64,000 nucleotides of DNA from Solimonas aquatica (GCF_900111015.1 NZ_FOFS01000001.1:248001-312000); one strand, 5' to 3'. Shown: positions 1-9,489, counted from the stretch's first letter. Numbers and translations are program-made. Notes: generated from the sequence alone by a model not told the origin.

Positions 1-266
1 CCCTGCGTGGCCAGCCAGGCGTCGATCAGCGCGTTGCCGAACTTGTCCGGGAGGCTGTCTGCCAGCAGGCCCGGCAGACCATGGAAGCTGATGCGGGGCA
101 GGGCGGGGAACTCATACACCCGCGTATCCAGCGGCATGGTCAGGGGTGAAAGCTGGATGCCGCTTTCAACAAAGGCCGGGTCGTATTCAAAGGCGGCGTG
201 GTCACGACCGGCCACCATCGACACCGCGCCGATGCGGCGCCCCCAGAGCCGCACCTCGGCGATCAC
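1..266 (-). CDS. HipA-like kinase toxin, N-terminal part (cut by window)
   Basis: Only the first 88 or so codons are present; the gene runs off the left edge. The translation begins VIAEVRLWGRRIGAV and continues with LPGLLADSLPDKFGNALI, which is the N-terminal subdomain typical of HipA serine/threonine kinases; in the family these phosphorylate GltX and cause growth arrest. The GTG start at 266 overlaps the TGA of the upstream antitoxin gene by four bases (GTGA), the usual translational coupling of hipBA. The catalytic kinase core lies outside the window, so activity cannot be judged. Confidence 0.8.
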   Translation of the reverse strand, partial: MIAEVRLWGRRIGAVSMVAGRDHAAFEYDPAFVESGIQLSPLTMPLDTRVYEFPALPRISFHGLPGLLADSLPDKFGNALIDAWLATQ

Positions 267-625
267 GTCTCATCACCCCAGGCCCAGCCTGCGGCCTTGC
301 TGGTGCTGCGCGGCGGCGTCTTGGTCTTGCGCACGCGCTGGCGTTGCGGCCCCTGCTGCGCCAGCTGTGCCAGCGGCCCCGGCCTGACTTCCGGCAGCAG
401 CAGCTCAAGACGATCCAGCAGGCCCAGCACGCGGCACACGCGCAGGAAGCCGGAGAGTTGGGTGGCGGCTTCGCCCTGCTCCAGGCGCTGCACCGTGCGC
501 AGCCCCAGCCCGGCTTGCTCCGCGAGCTGCTGCTGCGTGAGATGGCGAGACAGACGCTGCTGCATCAGCCGCTGTCCCAGCAGCTTCAGCAGCGCTTCGT
601 CCGTGAGCTGGGCGTCGATCTTCAT
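263..625 (-). CDS. HipB-like XRE-family antitoxin/repressor
   Basis: Small DNA-binding protein of 120 residues with a Cro/C1 helix-turn-helix near the N terminus (LTQQQLAEQAGLGLRTVQRL, about residues 30-49). The C-terminal tail is basic and Pro/Ala-rich. By family knowledge it neutralises HipA and represses its own operon. I chose ATG 625 rather than the upstream in-frame GTG at 652 because a palindromic operator (626-645) lies directly upstream of this ATG and would be inside the coding region otherwise. It overlaps hipA by GTGA. The start is the main uncertainty. Confidence 0.8.
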   Translation of the reverse strand: MKIDAQLTDEALLKLLGQRLMQQRLSRHLTQQQLAEQAGLGLRTVQRLEQGEAATQLSGFLRVCRVLGLLDRLELLLPEVRPGPLAQLAQQGPQRQRVRKTKTPPRSTSKAAGWAWGDET

Positions 626-645
626 ATGCGCCAAAAATGGCGTAT
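626..645. promoter_or_regulatory. Palindromic operator O1 of the hipBA-like operon
   Basis: ATGCGCC-AAAAAT-GGCGTAT is a near-perfect inverted repeat (7-base arms, 6-base AT spacer, one mismatch) abutting the antitoxin ATG. Its half-site resembles the centre of the second palindrome at 660-693. A repressor bound here would block transcription or initiation, so autoregulation by the HipB-like protein is the natural reading; this is inference. Confidence 0.6.
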
Positions 646-659
646 AAAACACCTGGAGT

Positions 660-693
660 CAAGTTAATACGCCATTTATGACGTATTAACTTG
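660..693. promoter_or_regulatory. Palindromic operator O2 of the hipBA-like operon
   Basis: CAAGTTAATACG, a 10-base spacer, then CGTATTAACTTG: a perfect 12-base inverted repeat. The stretch is AT-rich against a GC-rich background and likely overlaps the promoter. Inside it ATACGCCA...TGACGTAT resembles the O1 half-sites. Two operators upstream of one antitoxin suit cooperative autorepression. Confidence 0.65.
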
Positions 694-725
694 AGCCGAA
701 ACAGGCGCCTTGTGCGGGCGTTCCG

Positions 726-1448
726 TCAGGCGCTTGCGCCCTGATAGCAGTGCTTCTCCGCCACAATCGCCTTGTAGAACTGCACGTAGGTGATGAGCAG
801 GAATGGCACGTAGGAGCCCACCGGCAGATAGAAGCCGATGGCGCCGTTCCAGGCGAAGGGGCCCGAGAAGAAGATCGCCAGGATGCCGGTGGAACCGAGC
901 AGGGCCATCCACAGGTTCAGGAACAGGAACCAGCGCGGAAACACCTTGGGCCCCTGACGCTGCGTCAGGCCGGCCATGCCCACGCAGATCAGCTGCATGC
1001 TGAAGGTGGGGAAGAACAGCAGGAACTCGATCCAGGTCATGTCATTGATCAGCTGCACGAGTTCGGGCGAGCGATCAGGACGGTAGAACGCGCCGGCCCA
1101 GAAGATGAAGGGCAGGATGAACGCCACGGCATTGACGATGCCGGCGCCGAAGCAAAACATCGTCCACAGCGGATAGCGCCGGCCCTGTTCCATGCGCGCC
1201 ACCTGCAGGGCCACCATCGCCGACCAGGGCACCAGCAGGCAGGCGCCCAGCAGTCCCATCACGATGCCAGCCTTCACGCCCGTCAGGTGCGGTCCGAACT
1301 TTGCCATCAGCTCCGCGCCGCTCAGCTGCGGCGAAGGCGGCGGGATGAAGCCTGACAGCGGCATCAGGCCGCCGAAGAACAACAGGCCAAAGCCGATGCC
1401 GCAGGCCCAGAGCTGCAGCCGCTCGTGGGCGATTTGTGAAGGCGTCAT
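726..1448 (-). CDS. Polytopic inner-membrane protein of unknown function
   Basis: 240 residues with about six hydrophobic segments, for example GFGLLFFGGLMPLSGFI near residue 20, VMGLLGACLLVPWSAMVAL near 65, a pair around 95-120, another near 145-160 and two at 175-220. No catalytic or binding motif is recognised and I cannot name a family. It stands alone between the hip operon and the LysR gene, with an 83-base gap to the latter. Codon use matches its neighbours, so the gene looks real. Confidence 0.75.
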   Translation of the reverse strand: MTPSQIAHERLQLWACGIGFGLLFFGGLMPLSGFIPPPSPQLSGAELMAKFGPHLTGVKAGIVMGLLGACLLVPWSAMVALQVARMEQGRRYPLWTMFCFGAGIVNAVAFILPFIFWAGAFYRPDRSPELVQLINDMTWIEFLLFFPTFSMQLICVGMAGLTQRQGPKVFPRWFLFLNLWMALLGSTGILAIFFSGPFAWNGAIGFYLPVGSYVPFLLITYVQFYKAIVAEKHCYQGASA

Positions 1449-1531
1449 CCAGATTCCCCTTAAGTATTGTCTGATGACTGTGTTCTAGCGTACCAATCGC
1501 GCAGGTGAACGATATTGGCCGGATTCGTCGA

Positions 1532-2419
1532 TCAGCGGCGCCCCGTGCGCTCGCGATGTTCGGGCAGCAGGGCAATCAGGGCCTGCGCCGCCGCCGAGAT
1601 CGCGCGCTTCTCGTGCCAGACCAGGCCCAGCTCGCGTTGCACGCTCAGCTCGGGAATCTTCAGCACGCAGAGACTGTCGTCGAGCATGGACGCCGGCAGC
1701 ACGCTCCAGCCCAGGCCGATGGCGGCGAGCATCTTCAGCGTCTCCAGATAATTGGTGGCCAGGCGCACGCGCGGCGTGGCGCCCAGGCGCTGCAGCTCGG
1801 CGGTGACGATGCGGTGGGTATAGGTGGCCTGATCGGGCAGCACGGCGGGATGTTCGGCCAGTTCACGCAGGCTCAGCTTGCGCCGGCCAGCCAGGGGATG
1901 GTGCCGGCCCACGACCACGGCCAGCGGGTCGGGCCAGACCATTTGCTGCTGCAGCTGCGGCAGCGGCTGCGTGGGCAGGGTGACGATGCCCAGTTCCAGC
2001 TTGCCGGCCAGCACCGCTTCACAGGCAACTTCCGAATCCATGAAGTGGATGTCCAGGTCCACACTCGGATAGTCCTGCGTGTACCGGCGCAGCACCGGCG
2101 GCAGGCGGTGCAGGCCGATGTGGTGACTGGTGCCGATGGACAGGCGCCCGCCGATCTCTTCGTGCAGGTGCGAGAGCGCGCGCTTGCCGTCCTCGATCTG
2201 CTGCAGCACCTGCCGCGCATAGGGCAGCAGCATGCGGCCGGCATCGGTGAGGCTGATGCGCCGGCCCACGCGGTCGAACAGGGCGTGGCCGATCTGCTCC
2301 TCCAGCGCCGTGACGCGCTTGCTGATCGCCGGCTGCGAAAGATGCAGGCGCTCGGCAGCCTGGGTGAAGGAGCCGCAGTCGGCGATTTCGACGAAGGCCT
2401 TGAGAAACTGGGTGTCCAT
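1532..2419 (-). CDS. LysR-family transcriptional regulator next to leuC
   Basis: 295 residues from the start [18 protein letters not shown], the classical LysR N terminus; an in-frame ATG at 2461 would add 14 unusual residues and was not used. Winged helix-turn-helix at about residues 5-65 ([19 protein letters not shown]), then a periplasmic-binding-protein-like effector domain. It is divergent from leuC with 148 bases between the starts, the arrangement also seen upstream of leuC in Pseudomonas. It may therefore control leuCDB or itself; the effector is unknown. A 17-base palindrome in the gap is a candidate binding site. Confidence 0.88.
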   Translation of the reverse strand: MDTQFLKAFVEIADCGSFTQAAERLHLSQPAISKRVTALEEQIGHALFDRVGRRISLTDAGRMLLPYARQVLQQIEDGKRALSHLHEEIGGRLSIGTSHHIGLHRLPPVLRRYTQDYPSVDLDIHFMDSEVACEAVLAGKLELGIVTLPTQPLPQLQQQMVWPDPLAVVVGRHHPLAGRRKLSLRELAEHPAVLPDQATYTHRIVTAELQRLGATPRVRLATNYLETLKMLAAIGLGWSVLPASMLDDSLCVLKIPELSVQRELGLVWHEKRAISAAAQALIALLPEHRERTGRR

Positions 2420-2458
2420 GGCTTGGTTGATTGGCGAGTGGCGAATGGTGGTCGCTTT

Positions 2459-2475
2459 CATTCCGAAGCGGAATG
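2459..2475. promoter_or_regulatory. Candidate LysR operator between regulator and leuC
   Basis: CATTCC-GAAGC-GGAATG is a perfect inverted repeat with 6-base arms in the divergent LysR/leuC intergenic region. It lies about 40 bases upstream of the regulator start and 93 upstream of leuC. LysR proteins bind such interrupted palindromes; assignment to this regulator is inference from position. Confidence 0.5.
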
Positions 2476-2567
2476 CTACACATAAAAACCATTCATTGGA
2501 GTTATCGAGCGCCGCTCCCTACAATCGCCGCCGTTTTCATGCTCAGCCATTGCTTCGGAGCCCGGCC

Positions 2568-3974
2568 ATGACCGCTCGCACGCTGTATCAGAAGATCTGG
2601 GATGCCCACGTCGTCGAGGATTTCGGCAATGACTCGGCGCTGATCTACATCGACCGCCATCTGGTGCACGAAGTCACCAGCCCGCAGGCCTTCGACGGTC
2701 TGCGTCTCAACAAGCGCCAGCCTTGGCGGCTGAGCGCCAATCTGGCGGTGGCGGATCACAATGTGCCGACCACGCCGGATCGCGCGCAGGGCATCAGCGA
2801 CCCGATCTCGCGCGCGCAGGTCGATGCCCTGGACGCCAACTGCGCCGAGTACGGCATCACCGAGTTCCGCATGAACGATCCGCGTCAGGGCATCGTGCAT
2901 GTGATCGGGCCGGAGCAGGGCGCCACGCTGCCGGGCATGACCGTGGTCTGCGGCGATTCGCACACCTCCACGCACGGCGCCTTCGGCGCGCTGGCCTTCG
3001 GCATCGGCACCTCGGAAGTCGAGCACACCCTGGCCACCCAGACCCTGGTGCTGAAGAAGGCCAAGACCATGCTGATCCGCATCAAGGGTCAGGTCGGTCC
3101 CGGCGTCACCGCCAAGGACATCACCCTGGCCGTCATCGGCCGCATCGGCACCGCCGGCGGCACCGGCCATGTCATCGAGTACGCGGGCGAGGCCATCGAG
3201 GCCCTGTCCATGGAAGGCCGCATGACCCTGTGCAACATGGCCATCGAAGGTGGCGCGCGCGCCGGCCTGGTGGCGGTGGACGACAAGACCATCGACTACG
3301 TGAAGGGCCGTCCCTACGCGCCCAGGCCCGAGCAGTGGGAGGGCGCGGTCGCGGCCTGGCGTCAGCTGCGCAGCGATGCCGGTGCCAGGTTCGACACCGT
3401 GGTGGAGATCGAGGCGGCCAGCATCGCGCCGCAGGTCACCTGGGGCACCTCGCCGGAAATGGTGGGCCCGGTCTCGGCGCGCACGCCCGATCCCGCGCAG
3501 GAAGCCGATCCGGTGAAACGCGGCAGCATCGAGAAGGCCCTGGCCTACATGGGCCTGTCCGCCAACCAGCCCATCGAGTCGATCCAGATCGACAAGGTGT
3601 TCATCGGCTCCTGCACCAACTCGCGCATCGAAGACATGCGCGCCGCCGCAGCGGTGGTGAAGGGTCGCCAGAAGGCCGCGAACGTGAAGCTGGCGATGGT
3701 GGTGCCGGGCTCGGGTCTGGTGAAGGCGCAGGCGGAAGCCGAAGGCCTGGACAAGATTTTCCGCGCGGCGGGTTTTGAGTGGCGCGAGCCGGGCTGCTCC
3801 ATGTGCCTGGCCATGAACGCCGACCGCCTGGAGCCGGGCGAGCGCTGCGCCTCCACCAGCAACCGCAATTTCGAAGGCCGTCAGGGCCAGGGTGGTCGCA
3901 CGCATCTGGTGTCGCCGGCCATGGCCGCCGCCGCCGGTGTGATGGGTCACTTCGTGGACGTGCGCAGCCTGTAA
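2568..3974 (+). CDS. leuC: 3-isopropylmalate dehydratase large subunit
   Basis: 468 residues, normal LeuC length, starting [16 protein letters not shown]. With LeuD it isomerises 2-isopropylmalate to 3-isopropylmalate in leucine synthesis. The [4Fe-4S] cluster cysteines are visible at about 349 (GSCTNS), 410 and 413 (CSMC), and the aconitase signature [13 protein letters not shown] is intact. An open frame extends upstream to 2232 but runs antisense through the LysR gene. It leads an operon with leuD (26-base gap) and leuB. Confidence 0.98.
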   Translation: MTARTLYQKIWDAHVVEDFGNDSALIYIDRHLVHEVTSPQAFDGLRLNKRQPWRLSANLAVADHNVPTTPDRAQGISDPISRAQVDALDANCAEYGITEFRMNDPRQGIVHVIGPEQGATLPGMTVVCGDSHTSTHGAFGALAFGIGTSEVEHTLATQTLVLKKAKTMLIRIKGQVGPGVTAKDITLAVIGRIGTAGGTGHVIEYAGEAIEALSMEGRMTLCNMAIEGGARAGLVAVDDKTIDYVKGRPYAPRPEQWEGAVAAWRQLRSDAGARFDTVVEIEAASIAPQVTWGTSPEMVGPVSARTPDPAQEADPVKRGSIEKALAYMGLSANQPIESIQIDKVFIGSCTNSRIEDMRAAAAVVKGRQKAANVKLAMVVPGSGLVKAQAEAEGLDKIFRAAGFEWREPGCSMCLAMNADRLEPGERCASTSNRNFEGRQGQGGRTHLVSPAMAAAAGVMGHFVDVRSL

Positions 3975-4000
3975 GCAGCCTGTAAGGGGACAACAAGCCA

Positions 4001-4639
4001 ATGAAAGCTTTCAATGTGGTGAGTTCGAAGGTCGCGCCGCTGGACCGCGCCAATGTCGACACCGATGCCATCATCGCCAAGCAGTATCTGAAGTCCATCT
4101 ACCGCACCGGCTTCGGACCTTTCCTGTTCGATGACTGGCGCTACCTGGACCCGGGCACCCTGGACATCGATCCGGCCACGCGCCGCGTCAATCCCGAGTT
4201 CGTGCTCAACCAGCCGCAGCACCAGAACGCGCAGATCCTGATCGCGCGCGACAACTTCGGCTGCGGCTCCTCGCGCGAGCACGCGGTCTGGGCGCTGGAC
4301 GACTACGGCTTTCGCGCGGTGATCGCGCCCAGCTACGCCGACATCTTCTTCTCCAACTGCTTCAAGAACGGCGTGCTGCCGGTGGTCCTGAAGACCGAGG
4401 AAGTGGACGCGATCTTCAAGGCCGTGGCCGCCGATGCCGCCGCGAGCTTCAGCATCGATCTGCCGGCGCAGGAAGTGCGCGGCCCGAACGGTCTGCTGTT
4501 CAAGTTCCAGATCGATCCGCTGCGCAAGGACAAGATGATCCGCGGCCTGGATGAGATCGGCGAGACGCTGCAGCACGCCGAGAAGATCAAGGCCTACGAG
4601 GCGTGCCGCCGCAGCGAAGCGCCCTGGCTGTTCAACTGA
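4001..4639 (+). CDS. leuD: 3-isopropylmalate dehydratase small subunit
   Basis: 212 residues, starting [22 protein letters not shown]. The swivel domain of the isopropylmalate isomerase is recognisable by [12 protein letters not shown] (about residues 83-94) and the [11 protein letters not shown] start region. It pairs with the LeuC subunit encoded just upstream and is followed after 14 bases by leuB. Confidence 0.98.
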   Translation: MKAFNVVSSKVAPLDRANVDTDAIIAKQYLKSIYRTGFGPFLFDDWRYLDPGTLDIDPATRRVNPEFVLNQPQHQNAQILIARDNFGCGSSREHAVWALDDYGFRAVIAPSYADIFFSNCFKNGVLPVVLKTEEVDAIFKAVAADAAASFSIDLPAQEVRGPNGLLFKFQIDPLRKDKMIRGLDEIGETLQHAEKIKAYEACRRSEAPWLFN

Positions 4640-4653
4640 CAAAGGTCGCAACG

Positions 4654-5733
4654 ATGAGCAACAAGAAGATCCTGATTCTGCCCGGCGATTACATCGGCCA
4701 GGAAATCATGGCCGAGGCCGTGAAGGTGCTGGAACTGTTCAAGGCCGAGGGCGTGGCCATCGAATGGTCCTTCGGTCATCTGGGCGGCGCGGCGTACGAC
4801 GCCGAAGGTCATCCCTATCCGCCGTCCACGCAGAAGGCCGCACGCGAGGCCGATGCGATCCTGATGGGCGCGGTCGGCGGCCCGAAGTACGACAGCCTGC
4901 CGCGCGCGGTGCGTCCGGAGCAGGGCATTCTCGGCATCCGCAAGGATCTGGGCCTGTTCGCCAACCTGCGTCCGGCCCTGGCTTATGAAGAACTGTCGGC
5001 GGCGTCCTCGTTCAAGCCGGAAGTGATCGCCGGCCTGGACATCCTGATTCTGCGTGAGCTGACCGGCGACATTTACTTCGGCCAGCCGCGTGGCCGTCGC
5101 CAGAACGCCGAAGGCTTCGAGGAAGGCTACGACACCATGCATTACAGCGTGCCGGAGATCGAGCGCATCGGCCATGTCGCCTTCCAGGCCGCGCGCAAGC
5201 GCAGCAAGCGCCTGTGCTCGGTGGACAAGGAGAACGTGCTGGAGACTTCGCGGCTGTGGCGCGAGGTGATGATCCGCGTCGGCAAGGAGTATCCGGACGT
5301 GGAGCTGACGCATATGTACGTGGACAACGCGGCGATGCAGCTGGTGAAGAAGCCCAAGCAGTTCGACGTGATCGTCACCGGCAATATCTTCGGCGACATC
5401 CTCTCGGACGAGGCCTCGATGCTGGCCGGCTCCATCGGCATGCTGCCTTCGGCCTCGCTGGACGCCAACAACAAGGGTCTGTACGAGCCGATCCACGGCA
5501 GCGCGCCGGACATCGCCGGCCAGAACAAGGCCAATCCGCTGGCCACGCTGCTGTCGGTGGGCATGATGTTCAAGTACAGCTTCGGCCGCGCGGATCTGGC
5601 CGGGCGCATCGACGCGGCGGTGAAGAAGGTGCTGAAGGCCGGACATCGCACCGGCGATATCGCGCAGCCCGGTGACAAGATCATCGGCACGCGCGAGATG
5701 GGCGATGCCTTCGTGGCGGCGCTGAAGCACTGA
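4654..5733 (+). CDS. leuB: 3-isopropylmalate dehydrogenase
   Basis: 359 residues, the usual LeuB length. It catalyses NAD-dependent oxidative decarboxylation of 3-isopropylmalate. Start ATG 4654 ([19 protein letters not shown]) was preferred over an upstream in-frame ATG at 4603 that would overlap leuD. Family motifs include [17 protein letters not shown] with the substrate arginines, [17 protein letters not shown] and the NAD-binding [15 protein letters not shown]. Last gene of the leuCDB run. The usual GDGIG of the N terminus reads GDYIG here. Confidence 0.97.
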   Translation: MSNKKILILPGDYIGQEIMAEAVKVLELFKAEGVAIEWSFGHLGGAAYDAEGHPYPPSTQKAAREADAILMGAVGGPKYDSLPRAVRPEQGILGIRKDLGLFANLRPALAYEELSAASSFKPEVIAGLDILILRELTGDIYFGQPRGRRQNAEGFEEGYDTMHYSVPEIERIGHVAFQAARKRSKRLCSVDKENVLETSRLWREVMIRVGKEYPDVELTHMYVDNAAMQLVKKPKQFDVIVTGNIFGDILSDEASMLAGSIGMLPSASLDANNKGLYEPIHGSAPDIAGQNKANPLATLLSVGMMFKYSFGRADLAGRIDAAVKKVLKAGHRTGDIAQPGDKIIGTREMGDAFVAALKH

Positions 5734-5751
5734 GAACGGCATGGTCAAAAT

Positions 5752-5855
5752 TCCCTCTCCCCTGACAAGAGGAGAGGGCCAGGGTGAGGGGCTGTCAGCG
5801 GCAAGAGCGGAAGGCGCCCCTCACCCCATCCCTCTCCCCGCAAGCGGGGAGAGGG
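5752..5855. repeat. Paired REP-like palindromes between leuB and asd
   Basis: Two copies of a short palindromic unit in opposite orientation. The first at 5752-5791 reads CCCTCTCCCC, a short loop, GGAGAGGG and then AGGGTGAGGGG. The second at 5815-5855 reads CCCCTCACCCC then CCCTCTCCCC-GCAA-GCGGGGAGAGGG. The copies are inverted relative to each other, so a large cruciform or mRNA hairpin can form. This CCCTCACCC/CCCTCTCCCC class is a dispersed intergenic repeat in many proteobacterial genomes. It may buffer leuB from asd transcription. Confidence 0.75.
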
Positions 5856-5883
5856 AGCAACAGCAAATTGAAGAGGCACTGAC

Positions 5884-6993
5884 ATGAAGAAGCTGGGAAT
5901 GGTGGGTTGGCGCGGCATGGTCGGCTCGGTGCTGATGCAGCGCATGCAGGAAGAAAACGACTTCGCGCAGGTGGAGCCGCATTTCTTCAGCACGTCCAGC
6001 GCCGGCGGCGCCGGCCCGCAGCTCAATGGCAAGGCCACGCCCGCGCTCAAGGATGCCAACAGCATCGACGCGCTCAAGGGCATGGACGTGATCATCAGCT
6101 GCCAGGGCGGCGACTACACCAATGAGATCTTCCCCAAGCTGCGCGCCAGCGGCTGGGATGGTTACTGGATCGACGCGGCCTCGGCCCTGCGCATGAAGGA
6201 TGATGCGGTGATCATCCTCGACCCGGTGAACCGCAACGTCATCGACGCGGCCCTGGCCAGGGGCGTGAAGAACTACATCGGCGGCAACTGCACCAACTCC
6301 ATCCTGCTGATGGGCGTGGGCGGCCTGTTCCGCGAGGGCCTGGTGGAATGGGTCAGCTCCATGACCTATCAGGCGGCGTCCGGCGGCGGCGCCAATCACA
6401 TGCGCGAGCTGCTCAAGGGCATGGGCGTGATTCATTCCGCCGTGGCCTCGGAGCTGGCCACGCCGGCCTCGGCGATTCTCGACATCGACCGCAAGGTCGC
6501 GGCCAGCATCCGCGAGGACGTTCCCACGGAATTCTTCGGCGCGCCGCTGGCCGGCGGTCTGATTCCCTGGATCGACGCGCAGCTGGAAAACGGCCAGTCC
6601 AAGGAAGAATGGAAGGGTCAGGCCGAGGTCAACAAGATTCTCGGCAACACCACGCCGATCCCGGTGGACGGCCTGTGCGTGCGCATCGGCGCCATGCGCT
6701 GCCACAGCCTGGCGCTGACGCTCAAGCTCAAGCGCGATCTGCCGCTGGCCGAGATCGAGCAGATCATCAAGAGCGGCAATGACTGGGTGAAGTGGGTGCC
6801 CAACGAGCGCGCGATCAGCGTCAAGGAACTCACCCCGGCGTCCATCACCGGCGGCCTGCAGGTGGGCGTGGGCCGCGTGCGCAAGCTCAATCTGGGGCCG
6901 GAGTACCTCTCGGCCTTCGTGATCGGCGATCAGCTGCTGTGGGGCGCCGCCGAACCGCTGCGCCGCATGCTGCGCATCGTGCTCGAACGCTAA
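5884..6993 (+). CDS. asd: Aspartate-semialdehyde dehydrogenase
   Basis: 369 residues; NADP-dependent reduction of aspartyl phosphate to the semialdehyde, the branch point to Lys, Met and Thr. Rossmann motif [10 protein letters not shown] lies at residues 8-17, and the catalytic cysteine is C136 in GGNCTNSIL, matching the Gram-negative Asd class. Further signatures are [13 protein letters not shown]-like residues around 160 and RIGAMRCHS near 260. Followed by a strong intrinsic terminator, so it probably ends the leu/asd transcription unit. Confidence 0.98.
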   Translation: MKKLGMVGWRGMVGSVLMQRMQEENDFAQVEPHFFSTSSAGGAGPQLNGKATPALKDANSIDALKGMDVIISCQGGDYTNEIFPKLRASGWDGYWIDAASALRMKDDAVIILDPVNRNVIDAALARGVKNYIGGNCTNSILLMGVGGLFREGLVEWVSSMTYQAASGGGANHMRELLKGMGVIHSAVASELATPASAILDIDRKVAASIREDVPTEFFGAPLAGGLIPWIDAQLENGQSKEEWKGQAEVNKILGNTTPIPVDGLCVRIGAMRCHSLALTLKLKRDLPLAEIEQIIKSGNDWVKWVPNERAISVKELTPASITGGLQVGVGRVRKLNLGPEYLSAFVIGDQLLWGAAEPLRRMLRIVLER

Positions 6994-7020
6994 AGCTTCC
7001 CGCTGATCTGTATCATCCCG

Positions 7021-7060
7021 CCCGTCCGCAGCCTTTTCGCTGCGGACGGGTTTTTCTTTT
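7021..7060 (+). terminator. Rho-independent terminator after asd
   Basis: CCCGTCCGCAGC (7021-7032), loop CTTTTC, GCTGCGGACGGG (7039-7050) gives a perfect 12-base-pair stem followed by TTTTTCTTTT. It lies 28 bases after the asd stop codon. Confidence 0.95.
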
Positions 7061-7182
7061 GCTGATCAGCTTCAGAATCTCGGCCGCCAGCTGTCATTCC
7101 CGCTCGCGCAGGAATCACTGGCAGCGCAGGTGCTGTTTGCCGAGACTCGTGCCTGATCGCATTTCTTCGAGGCGAAGCTTTC

Positions 7183-8190
7183 ATGTCCAAACGTGTGGAT
7201 GTCGCGCTGATTGGCGCCAGCGGACCGCTGGCCGAGGCGGTGCTGGAGCTGCTGGGCGAGCGGCGCTTTGCGATGAACGAGCTTTCGGCGCTGGCGCTGG
7301 ACCCGGAGGAAGACGCCACCATCGACTTTCTCGGCCGCCCGCTGCTGGTGGAAGACGCGCGACAGTTCGAGTTCTCGCAGGTGCAGCTGGCCTTTCTCTG
7401 CGACGGTGATGCGCAGCTCGCCGCCGCGGCCGAGCGTGCCGCCGATGCCGGCGTGGTGGTGATCGACGCCAGCGGCCAGGACTGGCAGGACAGCGCGATT
7501 CCGCGCGTGCTGGCCACGCTCAATCCGCAGGCCCTGGCGCAGTTCAACGAGCGCGGCATCATCGCCGCGCCGGATCGTCTCAATATCGCGCTGGCGCCGG
7601 TGCTGGCGGCCCTGGATCAGGCCTTCGGCTTGCGCGAGCTGGACCTCACCGCGCTGCTGCCGGCCTCCGATTTCGGCCGCGCGGCGCTGGAGGATCTGGC
7701 GCGCGAGACCACGGCGCTGCTCAATGTCCGCGCCTATGAGCGTCGCCACTACGCGCAGCAGATCGCCTTCAACCTGATTCCCCAGGATGCCGATGCCGGT
7801 GGCGACGGCCGCACCGAGCGTGAACGGCGCATCGCCGATGAGCTGGGCACGCTGCTGGGCAATCCGGCGCTGGCCAGCAACATCAGCCTGGTGGCGGCGC
7901 CGGTGTTCTACGGCTTCAGCGCCAGTATCAGTGCGCGCTTTGCCGGGGCGCCGACGCTGGAGGCCGCGCGCACCGCGCTGGCGGGTTTCGTGCTGGAAGA
8001 CAGCCTGCTGGCCGGCGAGCTGCCCTCGCCGGTACGCGATGCCGCGCTGGAGCCGGCGATCCGCATCGCGCGCCTGCGTCTGGGTGCTGATGGCCGCAGC
8101 CTGCAGTTCTGGCTCAGCAGCGACAATCTGCGCGGCGCCGCCGACAATGCCGTACGCTGCGGCGAAACCCTGCTGCGCGACTATCTATAA
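7183..8190 (+). CDS. usg: USG-1-like paralogue of aspartate-semialdehyde dehydrogenase
   Basis: 335 residues with the two-domain Asd fold: Rossmann start VALIGASGPLAEAVLELL and a C-terminal dimerisation domain. The site of the catalytic Cys reads APDRLNIALAPVL instead of an NCST/NCTN motif, so dehydrogenase activity should be lost. Proteins of this USG-1 type sit between asd and fimV/truA in Pseudomonas-like genomes, as here. Its role is unknown. It has its own leader after the asd terminator and is followed by fimV after 52 bases. Confidence 0.88.
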   Translation: MSKRVDVALIGASGPLAEAVLELLGERRFAMNELSALALDPEEDATIDFLGRPLLVEDARQFEFSQVQLAFLCDGDAQLAAAAERAADAGVVVIDASGQDWQDSAIPRVLATLNPQALAQFNERGIIAAPDRLNIALAPVLAALDQAFGLRELDLTALLPASDFGRAALEDLARETTALLNVRAYERRHYAQQIAFNLIPQDADAGGDGRTERERRIADELGTLLGNPALASNISLVAAPVFYGFSASISARFAGAPTLEAARTALAGFVLEDSLLAGELPSPVRDAALEPAIRIARLRLGADGRSLQFWLSSDNLRGAADNAVRCGETLLRDYL

Positions 8191-8242
8191 TCCCGCCATC
8201 GGCGCGGCAGCGCCGCCCAACCAAGGCCCAGGCTCTTCAGGC

Positions 8243-9451
8243 ATGACCGGACGATTCAGGCAGTCCCTGCTCGATGTGCGTTGCCACGCGCGCGGTGTCA
8301 CGGCCTTGCTGATGCTGCTGGCCGCGACGAACCTCGCGCAGGCCCAGGACGCGGCGCAGCCGGCGCCGGCAGAGCAGGACAGTGCCGCCGCAGCCAAGGC
8401 CGCCGCGCCGGAAGCGGCGAAGGCCGCGCCGGCGGCGCCCAGCAATCCGGTGGGCGAGTTCTATGGTCCGGTGAAGCCCGCCGAGACCCTGTGGAGCATC
8501 GCCAATCGCATGCGCCCGGACAGCAAGGTGGTGACCGAGCAGGTGCTGGTGGCGCTGTATCGCGCCAATCCGCGCGCCTTCGAAGGCACCATCAACAAGC
8601 TCACCAAGGGTGCGGTACTGCGCGTGCCCACGCGCGCGGAGATCACCGGGCTGAGCGCCAACGAGGCGCGCGCCGAGCTGCGGCGCCTGTGGAAAGGCGG
8701 CGAAGCCACCGAACCGAGCCGGCCGGTGATCGATCCCCTGCAGATCGCGCCGCCGCCGCCGGCCGGGCAGCCGGTGTCGGTGGCCCAGGTCGAGGCCGAC
8801 GCCAGCGATGTGCCCAGCGCGCCGCCCGCTGACAAGCCGGCCGAGCCGGCCGCCGAGCCGCCTGCGCAGACCGAGCCGGCGCCCAAGCCGCAAGCCAGCC
8901 AGCCGGTGCTTGCGCCGCCGCCTGCGGTCAAGCCGGCGGGCAGCGCGCTGCCGGGCTGGCAGACACTGCTGGCGCCGCTGCTGCTGGTGTTGTTCGTGGC
9001 CGTGCTGGCGCTGTCCCTGAGCCGCCGCCGGCGACGTGCACAGCAGGACGCAGAGCCCAGCTTCAAGGTGCCGCCGCCACCGGCGCCCGAGCCGCAAGCC
9101 AAGCCCGCCGAGGCACCGCCCGCGCCTGCGGCGGCGCCACCACCACCTCCGCCGCCCTCACCACCACCAGCGGCAGAAGCGCCGCCATCGGCACCGGCGC
9201 CCGTGCCGCCGCCCGTGGTCGAGCCGGCGCCTGCGCCGGTGCGGCACGCCGAATCGCTGACGCTGGCCAATCCGCCGCTGGCCACCGATCCGATCAGCAC
9301 CGACGAGATCGGCACCAAGCTGGATCTGGCGCGCGCCTATATCGAGATGGGCGAGCCGATGCTGGCGCGCGTGCTGCTGCGCGAGGTGCTGCAGCAGGGC
9401 GATCGCCAGCAGCAGAGCGATGCCGAGGCGCTGCTCGCGCGTCTGCCTTGA
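8243..9451 (+). CDS. fimV: FimV-like peptidoglycan-binding polar protein, short form
   Basis: 402 residues. Signal-like segment near residues 18-35 (VTALLMLLAATNLAQA); FimV N-terminal and LysM-like region at about 70-135 (ETLWSIANRMRPD, GAVLRVPT); a long Pro/Ala-rich stretch; one membrane span near 245-258 followed by RRRRR; a second Pro-rich cytoplasmic linker; and the conserved FimV C-terminal TPR-like motif (TKLDLARAYIEMGEP, about 355-370). Pseudomonas FimV is about twice as long, so this is a compact version. In the family FimV organises type IV pili and polar cAMP signalling. Confidence 0.85.
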   Translation: MTGRFRQSLLDVRCHARGVTALLMLLAATNLAQAQDAAQPAPAEQDSAAAAKAAAPEAAKAAPAAPSNPVGEFYGPVKPAETLWSIANRMRPDSKVVTEQVLVALYRANPRAFEGTINKLTKGAVLRVPTRAEITGLSANEARAELRRLWKGGEATEPSRPVIDPLQIAPPPPAGQPVSVAQVEADASDVPSAPPADKPAEPAAEPPAQTEPAPKPQASQPVLAPPPAVKPAGSALPGWQTLLAPLLLVLFVAVLALSLSRRRRRAQQDAEPSFKVPPPPAPEPQAKPAEAPPAPAAAPPPPPPPSPPPAAEAPPSAPAPVPPPVVEPAPAPVRHAESLTLANPPLATDPISTDEIGTKLDLARAYIEMGEPMLARVLLREVLQQGDRQQQSDAEALLARLP

Positions 9452-9489
9452 AGCCCGGCTCGGGCGGCTGAGGCGCCTGGATTCAGCAC

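Noticed and set aside
2232-2567. Upstream extension of leuC to 2232
   Set aside because: It lies antisense to the LysR gene and leuC family start is [12 protein letters not shown] at 2568.
8808-9318. Long open frames on both strands in the fimV Pro/Ala-rich region
   Set aside because: They arise from repetitive GC-rich codons of fimV; translations are Arg- or Gly-rich and lack start signals.
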